Source of the DNA: Simplicispira sp. 125
GTDB lineage: Bacteria; Pseudomonadota; Gammaproteobacteria; Burkholderiales; Burkholderiaceae_C
NCBI RefSeq assembly: GCF_003096555.1
Contig: NZ_QEKM01000001.1
Location: 310,001 to 374,000 of the forward strand
Direction of reading: 5' to 3'
DNA: 64,000 nucleotides
Shown: one piece after another, positions 8,428-17,755 of the stretch
Numbering within the stretch: position 1 is the stretch's first letter
Layout: each line of letters starts with the position of its first letter
Translations under genes and position numbers: made by a program
Notes under the pieces: generated by a model
The model's database searches: none
Seen by the model: only the letters and a program-made list of their open reading frames with translations
Told to the model about the DNA's origin: nothing

Positions 8428-10875
8428 ATGCAATTTCCTGAATCCTGGTTGCGCGAATTCTGCAACCCGCCGCTCACAACCCAAGAACTGGCCGACACCC
8501 TGACCATGGCAGGGTTGGAGGTTGAAGAGCTGCAGAGCGTGGCGCCGCCGTTCACGAAAATCGTCGTGGGCGAGATCAAGGACGCCCAGCAGCATCCCAA
8601 TGCCGACCGCCTGCGCGTGTGCCAGGTGGACGTGGGCCAGGGCGAGCTGCTCAACATCGTCTGCGGCGCGCCCAATGCGCGCGTGGGCATCCGCGTGCCC
8701 TGCGCCTTGGTGGGCGCCGAGCTACCCCCCGGCGAGGACGGCAAGCCCTTTCTCATCAAGGTCGGCAAACTGCGCGGCGTGGAAAGCCAGGGCATGCTGT
8801 GCTCGGCGCGCGAGCTCAAGCTCTCCGAAGACCATGGCGGCCTCCTGGAGCTGCCGCTGGACGCCCCGCTGGGCCAGGACATCCGCCAGTACCTGAATCT
8901 CGACGACACCCTGTTCACGCTCAAGCTCACGCCCAATCTGGCGCATTGCCTGAGCGTCTACGGCGTGGCGCGCGAGGTCGCCGCCCTGACCGGCGCGCCG
9001 CTCAAGGCGCCCGCGTTTCCCGCAGTGGCCGTTGCGCTGGACGACCAGCTGCCCGTCAAGGTCAGCGCCCCCGACCTGTGCGGCCGCTTCTCGGGCCGCA
9101 TCGTGCGCAACGTCAACACGCAGGCCAAGACCCCGCAGTGGATGGTGGACCGCCTGGCGCGCTGCGGTCAGCGCAGCGTGACCGCGCTGGTGGACATCTC
9201 CAACTACGTGATGTTCGAGCTGGGCCGTCCTTCGCACATCTTCGACCTCGACAAGATCCATGGCGGCCTGGAGGTGCGCTGGGGCCGCGCGGGCGAGCAG
9301 CTCAAGCTGCTCAACGGCAACACCGTCGAAGTGGACGAGAAGGTCGGCGTGATCGCCGACGAGCAACAGGTCGAATCGCTCGCCGGCATCATGGGCGGTG
9401 ACGCCACGGCCGTGTCCGACGGCACGCGCCACATCTACGTCGAGGCCGCCTTCTGGTGGCCCAAGGCGATTGCCGGTCGCTCGCGCCGCTACAACTTCTC
9501 CACCGATGCCGGTCACCGTTTCGAGCGCGGTGTTGATCCACAGCTCACCGTGGAACACATCGAGCGCATCACGCAACTCATCCTTGAGATCTGCGGTACA
9601 CCCGAAACCGTTTGCGGCCCCGTGGTGGACCAGCAGGCAGGGATGCCTGTTCCACAGCCCGTCACGCTGCGCGTAGCGCGCGCTGCCAAGGTGATTGGCA
9701 TGCCACTCACCCAGGCGCAGTGCGCCGACGCACTCCAGCGCCTGGGGTTGTCCGTGTCGCTGGGCGATGCGACGGTCACGGTGGTGCCGCCCTCGTACCG
9801 TTTCGACATTGCGATCGAAGAAGACCTGATCGAAGAAGTTGCACGCATGGTGGGTTACAACCAGCTGCCCACCACCCCGCCGCTGGCCCCGATCACCCCC
9901 AAGTTGCAGGCTGAAAACCGGCGCGGCCCGTTTGCGGTGCGGCGCCAGCTGGCCGGCTTGGGTTACCAGGAAACCATCAATTTCAGCTTTGTCGAGGAGC
10001 GCTGGGAGCATGGGCTGGCAGGCAATCCCAACCCGATCAAGCTGCTCAACCCGATTGCCAGCCAGATGGGTGTCATGCGCTCGACGCTGCTGGGTTCGCT
10101 GCTGCAGGTGCTGAAGTTCAACCTTGATCGCCGCACCGAGCGTGTGCGTGTGTTTGAGATGGGCCGCGTGTTTCTGCGTGATTCGTCCGTGGAAAACACC
10201 GATACGACGGTGGAGGGGTTCGACCAGCCGGTGCGCGTTGCCGGTCTGGCGTGCGGCCCGGCCGATAGGCTGCAGTGGGGACGCAAGGAGCAGGCGGTCG
10301 ACTTCTACGACGTCAAGGGCGATATCGAAGCCTTGCTGGCACCCTTGCAGCCGCAGTTTGAAGTGGCCGCACACCCTGCAATGCACCCGGGTCGCTGCGC
10401 CCGCGTGCTGCTCGATGGCGAAGCCATCGGCTTTGTCGGCGAGTTGCACCCGCAGTGGCGCCAGTCGTGGGAGCTGGCCCAGGTTCCCGTGCTGTTTGAA
10501 CTGGACCTGAACGCCGTGCAGGGGCGCGTGGTGCCGCGGTTCAAGCCGGTTTCCAAGCACCAGTCGGTCGAGCGCGACCTGGCGGTGGTGGTCGCCGAGC
10601 AGGTGACCCATGCCGATATCATGGCGTCCATTCGGGCGGCATTGCCGGGCACCCTGTTGCGCAATGCCGTGCTTTTCGATGTCTATCGGCCCAAGCCCGC
10701 CAAGCATGAAGGCGCTGCCGAAGGATCCAACAGCCTGGCAGCAGGCGAAAAGAGCCTTGCAGTGCGCCTGACGTTAGGCGGTGACGCCAACCTGACGGAC
10801 GCTGAAATCGATGCAGCCATGCAAGCGGTGTTGACCCGCCTGGTAGAGCAAGTCGGCGCAAGACTGCGCGTGTAA
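8428..10875 (+). CDS. pheT: Phenylalanine--tRNA ligase beta subunit
   Basis: 815 residues, full length. Order: B1, OB-fold tRNA-binding domain (about 40-150), B3/B4 editing domain (about 210-390), B5 (about 410-480), catalytic-like core, and C-terminal FDX-ACB anticodon domain (about 720-815, starting [18 protein letters not shown]). Partner of PheS. A 120-base gap filled by a palindromic repeat separates the two genes, so coupling is looser than usual. Confidence 0.97.
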   Translation: MQFPESWLREFCNPPLTTQELADTLTMAGLEVEELQSVAPPFTKIVVGEIKDAQQHPNADRLRVCQVDVGQGELLNIVCGAPNARVGIRVPCALVGAELPPGEDGKPFLIKVGKLRGVESQGMLCSARELKLSEDHGGLLELPLDAPLGQDIRQYLNLDDTLFTLKLTPNLAHCLSVYGVAREVAALTGAPLKAPAFPAVAVALDDQLPVKVSAPDLCGRFSGRIVRNVNTQAKTPQWMVDRLARCGQRSVTALVDISNYVMFELGRPSHIFDLDKIHGGLEVRWGRAGEQLKLLNGNTVEVDEKVGVIADEQQVESLAGIMGGDATAVSDGTRHIYVEAAFWWPKAIAGRSRRYNFSTDAGHRFERGVDPQLTVEHIERITQLILEICGTPETVCGPVVDQQAGMPVPQPVTLRVARAAKVIGMPLTQAQCADALQRLGLSVSLGDATVTVVPPSYRFDIAIEEDLIEEVARMVGYNQLPTTPPLAPITPKLQAENRRGPFAVRRQLAGLGYQETINFSFVEERWEHGLAGNPNPIKLLNPIASQMGVMRSTLLGSLLQVLKFNLDRRTERVRVFEMGRVFLRDSSVENTDTTVEGFDQPVRVAGLACGPADRLQWGRKEQAVDFYDVKGDIEALLAPLQPQFEVAAHPAMHPGRCARVLLDGEAIGFVGELHPQWRQSWELAQVPVLFELDLNAVQGRVVPRFKPVSKHQSVERDLAVVVAEQVTHADIMASIRAALPGTLLRNAVLFDVYRPKPAKHEGAAEGSNSLAAGEKSLAVRLTLGGDANLTDAEIDAAMQAVLTRLVEQVGARLRV

Positions 10876-10895
10876 AACAGGAATGGAGCAGTGAC

Positions 10896-11219
10896 GTGAT
10901 CGAATTTGCGGTAGAGAGTCTCGAAACGCCGGCCCTGACCAAGGCGCAGCTTGCGGACCTGTTGTTTGACCACATCGGGCTTAATAAGCGCGAGTCCAAG
11001 GACATGGTGGATGCCTTCTTTGACCTGATCGCGCAAAGCCTGGTGGAGGGTGAGGACGTCAAACTGTCGGGGTTTGGCAATTTCCAGATTCGTACCAAGG
11101 CGCCTCGCCCTGGCCGCAATCCGCGCACGGGGGAAGCCATTCCCATTGGCGCGCGCCGCGTTGTCACCTTCCATGCCAGCAGCAAGCTCAAGGAGCAGAT
11201 CCAGGGCGCTCCTGAGTGA
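10896..11219 (+). CDS. ihfA: Integration host factor subunit alpha
   Basis: 107 residues beginning at GTG, with GGAG eight bases upstream. DNABII fold: [20 protein letters not shown] helices, then the beta-arm with [20 protein letters not shown], including the Pro that intercalates DNA. Forms a heterodimer with IhfB that bends DNA. Placement directly after pheT is the conserved proteobacterial arrangement. Confidence 0.96.
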   Translation: MIEFAVESLETPALTKAQLADLLFDHIGLNKRESKDMVDAFFDLIAQSLVEGEDVKLSGFGNFQIRTKAPRPGRNPRTGEAIPIGARRVVTFHASSKLKEQIQGAPE

Positions 11220-11332
11220 TGGGGGCCGGGCCCCGTTGTTGTGGCTCATTTGCTGCAGCCGGGTGGCGTTTAACGTGCGTCTGCAGTAGGCTTAAGGGTT
11301 TTCCGTCGCTGCATTGTTTCTGATCTGAATTC

Positions 11333-11740
11333 ATGGGCACGCTGCTTCCTTCCATTCCGGCCAAGCGCTATTTCACTATTGGTGAAGTGGCCGAGCTTTG
11401 CGGCGTCAAACCCCATGTGCTGCGCTATTGGGAGCAGGAATTTACCCAGTTGCGCCCCATGAAACGGCGTGGAAACCGCCGCTACTACCAGCACCACGAA
11501 GTGTTGATGATCCGCCGCATCCGGGATTTGCTGTACGACCAGGGGTTCACCATCAGTGGCGCCCGCAACCAACTACAGGATTCACACCATGCGCAGCGAC
11601 CTGCCTTGGAGATGCAAGTCGATACAGCGTTGCCCATGGACCCGTCACCCGAAGAGGTTTTGACGGGTCGATTGCAGAGCTGGGAAGCTGTTCAGAAAGA
11701 GTTGTTTGAAATTCGGGCGCTTCTTTCGTTGGACGCATAA
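11333..11740 (+). CDS. MerR family transcriptional regulator
   Basis: 135 residues. N-terminal winged HTH of the MerR type (FTIGEVAELCGVKPHVLRYW, then EQEF and RRYYQHHEVLMIRRIRDLLY, about 12-80) followed by a short variable tail without Cys pairs, so not a metal sensor. This MlrA/CarA-like form is commonly found after ihfA in proteobacteria; its targets are unknown. The promoter of the following tRNA lies in its 3' end. Confidence 0.9.
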   Translation: MGTLLPSIPAKRYFTIGEVAELCGVKPHVLRYWEQEFTQLRPMKRRGNRRYYQHHEVLMIRRIRDLLYDQGFTISGARNQLQDSHHAQRPALEMQVDTALPMDPSPEEVLTGRLQSWEAVQKELFEIRALLSLDA

Positions 11741-11755
11741 TTTTCGGCCTATAAT
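11729..11755 (+). promoter_or_regulatory. Promoter of tRNA-Pro
   Basis: TTGGAC (11729-11734) and a perfect TATAAT (11750-11755), spacer 15, with the tRNA starting 12 bases after the -10 box. Confidence 0.6.
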
Positions 11756-11766
11756 CACAGGCTTGT

Positions 11767-11843
11767 CGGCGTGTGGCGCAGCCTGGTAGCGCACTTGCAT
11801 GGGGTGCAAGGGGTCGAAGGTTCGAATCCTTTCACGCCGACCA
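11767..11843 (+). tRNA. tRNA-Pro (anticodon GGG)
   Basis: 77 bases with encoded CCA. Acceptor arms CGGCGTG/CACGCCG with discriminator A; anticodon stem CTTGC/GCAAG around loop ATGGGGT, giving anticodon GGG (reads CCC/CCU); T arm contains GGTTCGAATCC. C1-G72 is characteristic of bacterial tRNA-Pro. Confidence 0.97.
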
Positions 11844-11857
11844 AATATAAAGAAGAC

Positions 11858-11892
11858 AACGGGTTACAGTAGAAATGCTGTAGCCCGTTTTC
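11858..11892 (+). terminator. Terminator after tRNA-Pro
   Basis: AACGGGTTACAG pairs with CTGTAGCCCGTT (one mismatch) around an 8-base loop, followed by TTTCATTT. Confidence 0.7.
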
Positions 11893-11975
11893 ATTTCTGC
11901 GCAAGTTGCGCCCGTGTCCTGTAGTCTGCAGGAAGCTAGGCCGGATGTGCGTTGATACGGCTGTCGGAGAAAATC

Positions 11976-14669
11976 ATGGAAAAGCATTACCTCACCCCTC
12001 TTTTCTCTCCCGAAACTGTTGCTGTCTTTGCCGGAGACTGCGAAGACGACGCCCATTTGACTTCTCAGGCCAAAGCGCTGCATGAAGCGTTGAGAGCGCA
12101 GCGTTATACGGGACGCCTGGTCTTTGTGGATCTGCAAAAAACGACGGGCTCCTTGGCCGATCTGGTTCAGACACGCGCCGATTTGGCGGTCATCGCACTG
12201 CCTGCGGCCGATGTGGCGGCGGCACTGGAAGTGGCGGGACGCATGGCCTGCCGGGCGGCGATGATTGTTTCGAGTGGCATTGGCCCCGACCTGGCCACAC
12301 AACTGAAAAAGATTGCCCACCGCGAGGGCATGTACCTCCTGGGGCCCAACAGCCTGGGGCTGCAGCGGCCGGCCTTGCAACTCAATGCCAGTGCTGCGGG
12401 GCCGTTGGCCAGAACCGGCTCACTGGCACTGGTGTCGCAATCGGGGGCGCTCACAGCGTCCATCCTGGATTGGGCGCGCAACAATGCCGTGGGGTTTTCT
12501 TCCGTGGTGTCGCTGGGACCGAACACCGATATTGATATTGCGCAGGTGCTGGATTTCCTGGCCAATGACCCCCAAACCCACAGCATTGTGGTGTACATGG
12601 AGGGCATTACCAGCGCCCGTGCTTTCATGAGCGCTCTGCGGTCGGCAGCCAACGCCAAGCCCGTGGTGGTGCTCAAGGCTGGGCGCAAGCCGGCGGGCAA
12701 TGAAGCCGCGCAGACCCACAGCGGCACCATCGTGGGCAGTGATGATGTGTTCGATGCCGCCTTGCGGCGGGCGGGTGCTGTGCGGGTGCGGTCCTTCGTG
12801 GCGCTGTTTTCTGCGGCCAAGTGCCTGGCATCGCGCTACCGTCCTGTGGGGCGGCGGCTGGCCATCGTCACGAATGGCGGCGGCCCCGGTGTCCTCGCGG
12901 CCGACTGGGTGAACGAGATTTTTCTGGATTTGGGCAAGCTCTCGCCAGAATCAGCTGCTGCACTCAAGCCGCAATTGCCAGAACTGGCCTCCTTGTCGGA
13001 TTTGATTGATGTGTCGGAGGATGCCACTGCCGAGCATTACCGCATCGCCGTTGAAGCCGCTTCCAAAGACCGGCAGATTGACGGTGTGCTGGCCATCCAT
13101 TCACCCAAGTCCGGTGTGGACCCTTCAGACGTGGCGCGCGTGTTGGCCGAAGTCAAACGCCAGATGACCAAGCCGCTACTGACCTGCTGGATGGGTGACG
13201 CCACCGTGGTCCCGGCCCGGGGCATCTTGCTTGAAGCCTCTATCCCGAGTTTTCGTACTCCTGAGGCGGCGGTTGGCGCTTTTGGCAACATCGCCGCCTT
13301 CCACCAGAACCAGCAACTGCTGCAGCAAACGCCGCCACCGCTCTCGGCCCTTGCCAAACCGGATATCAAGGGTGCGCGTTTGGTCATCGAGAGTGTGTTG
13401 GCCGAGCGCCGCAAGGTGCTCACCGAGATGGAATCCAAGACGCTGCTGGCGGCATTCCACATACCCGTCACCAAAACCATTCTGGCGCGCAGCGCGCACG
13501 AAGCCATGATGATCGCCACGCAACTGGGTTTTCCGGTGGCGCTCAAGATCGACTCGCCCGACATCAGTCACAAGTCGGATGTGCAGGGCGTGGCCTTGAA
13601 CGTAATAGACGGCGCAAGCGCTCGTGATACCTATACCGATATGGTGGCGCGCGTAGCGCGCCTGCAACCCCATGCCCGCATCAATGGCGTCACCGTGCAG
13701 AACATGGTGCGCGCACGACGGGGGCGTGAAGTGTGCATTGGGTTGGTGACGGATGATCCCTTTGGTCCAGTCATTACCTTTGGTGCCGGGGGCACGATGA
13801 TCGAGCTCATCAATGACCGTGCCATGGAACTGCCGCCCCTCAACCAGTTTCTGGCGCGCCGTTTGATCGAGCGTTCGCGCGTTGCCGAAACGCTGGGAGA
13901 GTGGCGCGGTGCCACGGCCGCAGACCATGAGGCGCTGGAGCAAATTTTGCTGCGTGTGTCAGAAATGGTGTGCCAGCTGCCGCAGCTGCGCGAGATGGAC
14001 ATCAACCCCATCATCGTGGATGAGTCAGGCGCCGTGGCGGTGGACGCCCGCATTGTGATCGACCATGCCCCGCATTCCGGCAATGGCAGTGTCGGCCAGT
14101 ATGGCCACTTGGCCATCCTGCCGTATCCCGCGCGCTACGAGCAGATCTGGCCGCTGCGCGGCGGTGGTGAATACACGGTGCGCCCTATCCGGCCGGACGA
14201 TGCGCAGATGCTTCAGACGCTGGTGCAGAACCTCTCGCCAGAGAGTCGCTATTTCCGTTTCATCTCATCCATGGCGCAGCTCCCGCCGATGATGCTGGCC
14301 CGCTTTACCCTGATCGACTACGACCGTGAGATGGCTTTGGTGGCCATCTTCAAGGAACGCAAGGCAGGGCCGGATGGCGAAATCGTCGAAACCGAACGCA
14401 TTGTTGGCGTGTCACGCTACATCACCAACCCCGACCATTCCAGCTGTGAGTTTGCCTTGGTGGTCGCGGATGATTTCAGTGGCAAAGGCCTGGGCTCACG
14501 GCTGATGCTCAGCATCATGGATGTCGCCCGTGACAAGGGGCTTGCTGAAATCGAAGGATTGGTGCTGGCGAACAACCCAGAGATGCTCAAGCTTATGCGC
14601 AACCTGGGTTTCTCGATCAAGGCTTATGCCGATGATCCGGAATTCAAGATGGTGACGCACACGCTTTAG
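11976..14669 (+). CDS. Acetyl-CoA synthetase-like / GNAT protein acetyltransferase (Pat type)
   Basis: 897 residues. Order: CoA-binding Rossmann domain (about 10-135), succinyl-CoA ligase-like domains (about 150-460), ATP-grasp domain (about 480-700, with PVALKIDSPDISHKSDVQGV) and a C-terminal GNAT domain (about 725-897, with GKGLGSRLMLSIMDVARDKG). This is the architecture of Pat/YfiQ enzymes that acetylate lysines of AMP-forming acyl-CoA synthetases. In Pat the ligase half is thought to be a sensor rather than an active ligase. Start chosen at ATG 11976, eight bases after CGGAG; an upstream TTG at 11952 is unlikely. It is an isolated transcription unit after tRNA-Pro. Confidence 0.92.
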   Translation: MEKHYLTPLFSPETVAVFAGDCEDDAHLTSQAKALHEALRAQRYTGRLVFVDLQKTTGSLADLVQTRADLAVIALPAADVAAALEVAGRMACRAAMIVSSGIGPDLATQLKKIAHREGMYLLGPNSLGLQRPALQLNASAAGPLARTGSLALVSQSGALTASILDWARNNAVGFSSVVSLGPNTDIDIAQVLDFLANDPQTHSIVVYMEGITSARAFMSALRSAANAKPVVVLKAGRKPAGNEAAQTHSGTIVGSDDVFDAALRRAGAVRVRSFVALFSAAKCLASRYRPVGRRLAIVTNGGGPGVLAADWVNEIFLDLGKLSPESAAALKPQLPELASLSDLIDVSEDATAEHYRIAVEAASKDRQIDGVLAIHSPKSGVDPSDVARVLAEVKRQMTKPLLTCWMGDATVVPARGILLEASIPSFRTPEAAVGAFGNIAAFHQNQQLLQQTPPPLSALAKPDIKGARLVIESVLAERRKVLTEMESKTLLAAFHIPVTKTILARSAHEAMMIATQLGFPVALKIDSPDISHKSDVQGVALNVIDGASARDTYTDMVARVARLQPHARINGVTVQNMVRARRGREVCIGLVTDDPFGPVITFGAGGTMIELINDRAMELPPLNQFLARRLIERSRVAETLGEWRGATAADHEALEQILLRVSEMVCQLPQLREMDINPIIVDESGAVAVDARIVIDHAPHSGNGSVGQYGHLAILPYPARYEQIWPLRGGGEYTVRPIRPDDAQMLQTLVQNLSPESRYFRFISSMAQLPPMMLARFTLIDYDREMALVAIFKERKAGPDGEIVETERIVGVSRYITNPDHSSCEFALVVADDFSGKGLGSRLMLSIMDVARDKGLAEIEGLVLANNPEMLKLMRNLGFSIKAYADDPEFKMVTHTL

Positions 14670-14688
14670 CGAGGCAGGGTGCGGTTTT

Positions 14689-14979
14689 TCAGCCAATGAT
14701 CACATCGTAGAACTGAGGTGTCCGGCGGCCATCAAAAAGGGGCGCAACACGCTCACTGGCTTGGGCATGGGCGGGGGTGCTGTGCATTTTCATGAAAATT
14801 TCATGGCTCTCATGCTCCACGATGGCCGCATAGTTGCCGCCCTTGAGGGGGTTCAAGAGCCGTCGGCTAATGAATCCTTCATGTTTTCCAAACTCATCGT
14901 TGGTCTGGATAAACCACTCACGAAACTCGGCATCCTTGCCCGGCTGGATCGGTGGGAAATCGATAATGACAATGAACAT
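14689..14979 (-). CDS. Antibiotic biosynthesis monooxygenase (ABM) domain protein
   Basis: 96 residues of the dimeric alpha/beta-barrel ABM fold: starts MFIVIIDFPPIQPGKDAEFR, then GFISRRLLNP and a central HESHEIF helix. Family members are cofactor-free monooxygenases, haem-degrading enzymes or of unknown role; no Asn-Trp-His haem triad is evident. ATG 14979 is preceded by GAGG; an upstream in-frame ATG (15015) lacks such a site. Upstream lies a weak ECF-like motif with wrong spacing. Confidence 0.75.
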   Translation of the reverse strand: MFIVIIDFPPIQPGKDAEFREWFIQTNDEFGKHEGFISRRLLNPLKGGNYAAIVEHESHEIFMKMHSTPAHAQASERVAPLFDGRRTPQFYDVIIG

Positions 14980-15063
14980 GGTGCGTACCTCGGTTTTTGG
15001 GATTGAAGATTCCAACGAGCGGGGAGCGTAAGTTCCACCGCTCTTTCCGGTTCAACCTGCCCT

Positions 15064-15543
15064 TCAGTGCGGCACCTTGATCGCCTTCCAGCCTGCATGG
15101 TCGAAGTGCTTGCCGTATGCATTGGCGGCCTGGGCAACCTTGACGACTCCCGCAGCGCGTTTCTTCTCGCCTTCCTTGCCCTCGGCGGCTTCCACGCCGC
15201 TCATCATGTCTGCCACGATGATGTGAAGTTGCTCATCGGCCTTGGGGTCGAGTTTGCAGTTCTCCACGATATAGGTGATTTGCGCTGTGACGTCCTTGCC
15301 AAAGGCTTCGTAATCGGCAACCTTTGCCTTGCCTGAATGGGCCGTGGGCAGCGTCTGCGAAACCGTTTGGTGGATGGTCGACATGGCCTGGCGCAGCGCG
15401 TCGTCGGTGCCCCATTTCTTGCCCGCATTCAGTTCGAGCTTGTGGGGGGCGGACTTGCCGTGGTCATGGGCGTCGGTAGCGGCCAGCGCGGCCAGGGGGG
15501 ACGAAAGGGCAACGGCGAGCATCAGGGCGATGGGTGATTTCAT
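15064..15543 (-). CDS. Exported helical protein, member of the ECF sigma regulon
   Basis: 159 residues. Signal peptide MKSPIALMLAVALSSPLAAL ending at ALAATDAHDHG; mature part is His-rich at its start (DAHDHGKSAPH) and otherwise helical and charged, with a C-terminal KHFDHAGWKAIKVPH. Similar proteins are annotated only vaguely (for example as DnrO-like). The ATG follows GGAGTCCCC. Its upstream region carries GGAAC-N16-CGTTGA, the same motif that precedes the ECF sigma gene, so it is probably controlled by that sigma factor. A periplasmic metal or stress role is inference. Confidence 0.75.
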   Translation of the reverse strand: MKSPIALMLAVALSSPLAALAATDAHDHGKSAPHKLELNAGKKWGTDDALRQAMSTIHQTVSQTLPTAHSGKAKVADYEAFGKDVTAQITYIVENCKLDPKADEQLHIIVADMMSGVEAAEGKEGEKKRAAGVVKVAQAANAYGKHFDHAGWKAIKVPH

Positions 15544-15602
15544 GGGGACTCCGTGAGGGTGGATGGAAACTGGGGCCTCGCGATTGCGGGGCCTTACTGG
15601 TT

Positions 15603-15629
15603 TCAACGAGCCGCCTCCGAAAATGTTCC
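15603..15629 (-). promoter_or_regulatory. ECF-type promoter of the exported protein gene
   Basis: On the minus strand: GGAAC, 16 bases, CGTTGA. Identical hexamers and spacing occur at 17186-17212 and 17674-17700. The predicted transcript start lies about 55 bases before the ATG at 15543. Confidence 0.7.
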
Positions 15630-15685
15630 ATTTTCTTTGCATCTTTTTTCTCTGTATGGCTGCCGCGGGCTGCAGAGCCGCTGCT

Positions 15686-16159
15686 TCAGTCCCGGTGCAG
15701 CTGTTCTTCCTCCGTGCTTTCCTGGGCGTAGCGGTTGAGCAGCAACTCCATCAGGCGCGTGCGCTGGTGTTCGTCCAGCAGGGCGCGTTCAGCCAGCAGC
15801 TGCGCGATGACACGTTGCTGCTGGGCACCCTGCAGGCGAGCGATGGCAGCCTGCTCTGCGTCGATGGCGGTACGGTCGGGTGTGGCGGCAAAGATATGCC
15901 GGACCAGCGCCTCGCGGTGCTGGCGGATGGCCTGCCAGTTGGCCGCCAGTGCCTGCAGAAAGTCTGGCTCCAGTGCCTGCCAGCGCGCGCGCTGCTCGGC
16001 GTTCAGCGCCAGGTGGTCCTGCAGGTTCAGGGGTGCTGGATGCACCGGGTCGGTCTGCGGCCGGGGCCTGGATGATTGCCAGAGCAGGGCGCCAGCGATG
16101 CCCAGATTGAGCGACAGGGAGATGGCCAGCAGAGAGCGGGTCCAGTGGTTGCGGTTCAT
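15686..16159 (-). CDS. Periplasmic heavy-metal sensor-like protein
   Basis: 157 residues: one N-terminal membrane anchor (LLAISLSLNLGIAGALLW) and a long helical periplasmic part with LNAEQRARWQALEPDFLQAL and LLLNRYAQESTEEE, as in the CnrX/ZraP/CpxP-like 'heavy-metal resistance' family. In Cnr systems such a protein relays metal to an anti-sigma factor. Third gene of the sigma operon; its ATG overlaps the stop of the anti-sigma gene (ATGA), so translation is coupled. The start at 16159 is preferred to 16183. Confidence 0.8.
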   Translation of the reverse strand: MNRNHWTRSLLAISLSLNLGIAGALLWQSSRPRPQTDPVHPAPLNLQDHLALNAEQRARWQALEPDFLQALAANWQAIRQHREALVRHIFAATPDRTAIDAEQAAIARLQGAQQQRVIAQLLAERALLDEHQRTRLMELLLNRYAQESTEEEQLHRD

Positions 16160-16602
16160 GGCATTCCTTTCGTCAGGCGGCACAGTTCAGCGGCGGCGCA
16201 CAGCCCGCCTGGCGGCACCGGATCGAACACCCGCGCCATGGTGGCCGGGCGTGTGCTGGCGGCCCCGCCGCCAAGCAGCAGGCCGCCCATCCAGACGCCC
16301 GAGGCCAGCGCCATGCCGGCTGCAAGGCCCGCCGGTAGCCAGCCGCCCCAGTCGCCCAGCCAGTGCCGGGTCGGTGGGTGTTGTGGCCTGGGGCGCAGGC
16401 GGCCTTCCAGGCGGGAGGCGAGGTCAAAGCCCAGCGTGGGCGACGGCAGCGCGCGCAGTGCGTGTTGCAGTGACGTCAGTTCGCCAAGCCGGTGCTGGCA
16501 CGCAGGGCAGCCCTGCAGGTGCTGCTGGAGCTGCGCGTGATCGCGCGGTGCGAGCATGTGGTCGGCGTAGGCGGACAGTTCTTCGGTTCCGGGGCAAGTC
16601 AT
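16156..16602 (-). CDS. Anti-sigma factor with zinc-finger motif
   Basis: 148 residues. The N-terminal cytosolic domain has the H-x3-C-x2-C signature (HLQGCPAC, about 28-35) of zinc-binding anti-sigma (ZAS) domains; one membrane helix lies at about 88-112 (WLPAGLAAGMALASGVWMGG). Such proteins hold an ECF sigma factor at the membrane until a periplasmic signal arrives. It lies 14 bases after the sigma gene and overlaps the periplasmic sensor gene by four bases. Confidence 0.88.
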   Translation of the reverse strand: MTCPGTEELSAYADHMLAPRDHAQLQQHLQGCPACQHRLGELTSLQHALRALPSPTLGFDLASRLEGRLRPRPQHPPTRHWLGDWGGWLPAGLAAGMALASGVWMGGLLLGGGAASTRPATMARVFDPVPPGGLCAAAELCRLTKGMP

Positions 16603-16616
16603 GGCATTTCCTCCTG

Positions 16617-17171
16617 TCAGCGCGGCATTTTTTCCAGCAGTCCGGCGCGGGCCCGGGCGATGCGTGATTTCACGGTGCCCAGGCCGATGTCCAGCACGGC
16701 CGCGATATCTTCATAGGACATGTCTTCGATCTCCCGCAGCAGCAGGATTTCCCGGTGCTCGGTGGGCAGGCGTGCCAGTGCCCGCTCCAGCGCATGAAAG
16801 CGCTGCCGGGTTTCCAGCGCCGCATCGGGCGCGGGGGCCGGGTCGGGCAGGGAGGCCTCGTCGTCGTCTTCCAGCGCCACGAATTCGACCCGCTTGCCGC
16901 GCCGCAGCCAGTCAAAGGCCTGGTTGCGCGCGATCTGGAACAGCCAGGTCGTGAAGCGCGCCTCGGGGCGCCAGCGCTCCAGCGCTTCGTAGGCGTGGAG
17001 GAAGGTTTCCTGGGTCAGCTCCCGTGCGTCGTCCTGGGAGCGTGTGAGCCGCACCAGGAACCGGTAGATGCGGTCCTGGTAGCGCCCCACCAGCTCCGAG
17101 AACGCTGCGCGGTCGCCCCGCTGTGCGTGGGCGATGCAGTCGTCGTCATCGAGATGGCGAAAGGATCTCAT
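16617..17171 (-). CDS. RNA polymerase ECF sigma factor
   Basis: 184 residues with sigma-70 region 2 (FSELVGRYQDRIYRFLVRLT, DDARELTQETFLHAY, FTTWLFQIARNQAFDWLRR) and region 4 (LPTEHREILLLREIEDMSYE, GLGTVKSRIARAR). ATG 17171 is chosen; the longer TTG start (17189) lies inside the predicted -10 element. First gene of a three-gene operon with anti-sigma and periplasmic sensor. The GGAAC-N16-CGTTGA motif right upstream suggests autoregulation with a very short 5' leader (about 8 bases). Confidence 0.93.
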   Translation of the reverse strand: MRSFRHLDDDDCIAHAQRGDRAAFSELVGRYQDRIYRFLVRLTRSQDDARELTQETFLHAYEALERWRPEARFTTWLFQIARNQAFDWLRRGKRVEFVALEDDDEASLPDPAPAPDAALETRQRFHALERALARLPTEHREILLLREIEDMSYEDIAAVLDIGLGTVKSRIARARAGLLEKMPR

Positions 17172-17185
17172 GGTGCTTGCCAGTG

Positions 17186-17212
17186 TCAACGAACGGGACG
17201 CGCAAAAGTTCC
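17186..17212 (-). promoter_or_regulatory. Autoregulatory ECF promoter of the sigma operon
   Basis: Minus strand: GGAAC, 16 bases, CGTTGA, ending 14 bases before the sigma ATG (17171). Same motif and spacing as before both flanking exported-protein genes. Confidence 0.7.
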
Positions 17213-17288
17213 ATATTTTTGCGCGCAGCCGGGGTCATGAGACTACTGTGTACAGGCCGCCTCGCCCATGTGTCCCGGCCGTGTGGGC

Positions 17289-17618
17289 CTAGCCTAGGTT
17301 ACCAACCGGAATCTGGCGAGCGCGCTGGGCAGCGGCTGCCTCGGTCCGAACCACCTCGCGATTGGTCCGGGAAGGGGTATCCATGCTTGGCGGGGCGGAT
17401 TCGTTCTTGAAATGGGGTGCTGCCATCCGGGCTTCGGCCCGTACTGCGACCCTGTCGCGGTAGGGCGTGAAGCGTGCTTCGAAATCCAGGCCGTAGAGGT
17501 CACCCTGTGACGCGGCCGAGTGCCGGTCCATGGCATCCGGGCTGTGCGGGGGGGCGGCAAACGAAACCATTGGTGCCGCGATGGCGAGGGTCCAGATAAG
17601 GAAGCGGGGAGATCGCAT
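17289..17618 (-). CDS. Small exported protein, member of the ECF sigma regulon
   Basis: 109 residues starting MRSPRFLIWTLAIAAPMVSF with an SFA-AP signal-peptide cleavage site. The mature part is charged, without Cys, and ends in RTNREVVRTEAAAAQRARQI, which resembles the repeated 'R..V..E...A' segments of DUF4148-type periplasmic proteins. Function unknown. The upstream GGAAC-N16-CGTTGA motif links it to the adjacent sigma factor. Followed by a 117-base gap before the sigma gene. Confidence 0.65.
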   Translation of the reverse strand: MRSPRFLIWTLAIAAPMVSFAAPPHSPDAMDRHSAASQGDLYGLDFEARFTPYRDRVAVRAEARMAAPHFKNESAPPSMDTPSRTNREVVRTEAAAAQRARQIPVGNLG

Positions 17619-17673
17619 GGTAATTTCCAAGAGTTGAAGGATGGGGACCGACGTAGGCCGACCCTTGTCTGAT

Positions 17674-17700
17674 TCAACGGTCGGCCACAGGAGTTGTTCC
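17674..17700 (-). promoter_or_regulatory. ECF-type promoter of the small exported protein gene
   Basis: Minus strand: GGAAC, 16 bases, CGTTGA, about 56 bases before the ATG at 17618. Confidence 0.7.
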
Positions 17701-17755
17701 CACTATTTTTTTCTGCATGCGACCACCCGGACTGTTTTGTCTGTTGGGCGGGGGA

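Noticed and set aside
15012..15036. GGAAC-N14-CGTTGG before the ABM-domain gene
   Set aside because: Both boxes resemble the local ECF motif, but the spacer is 14 rather than 16 bases and the -10 differs, so I did not count it as a regulon member.
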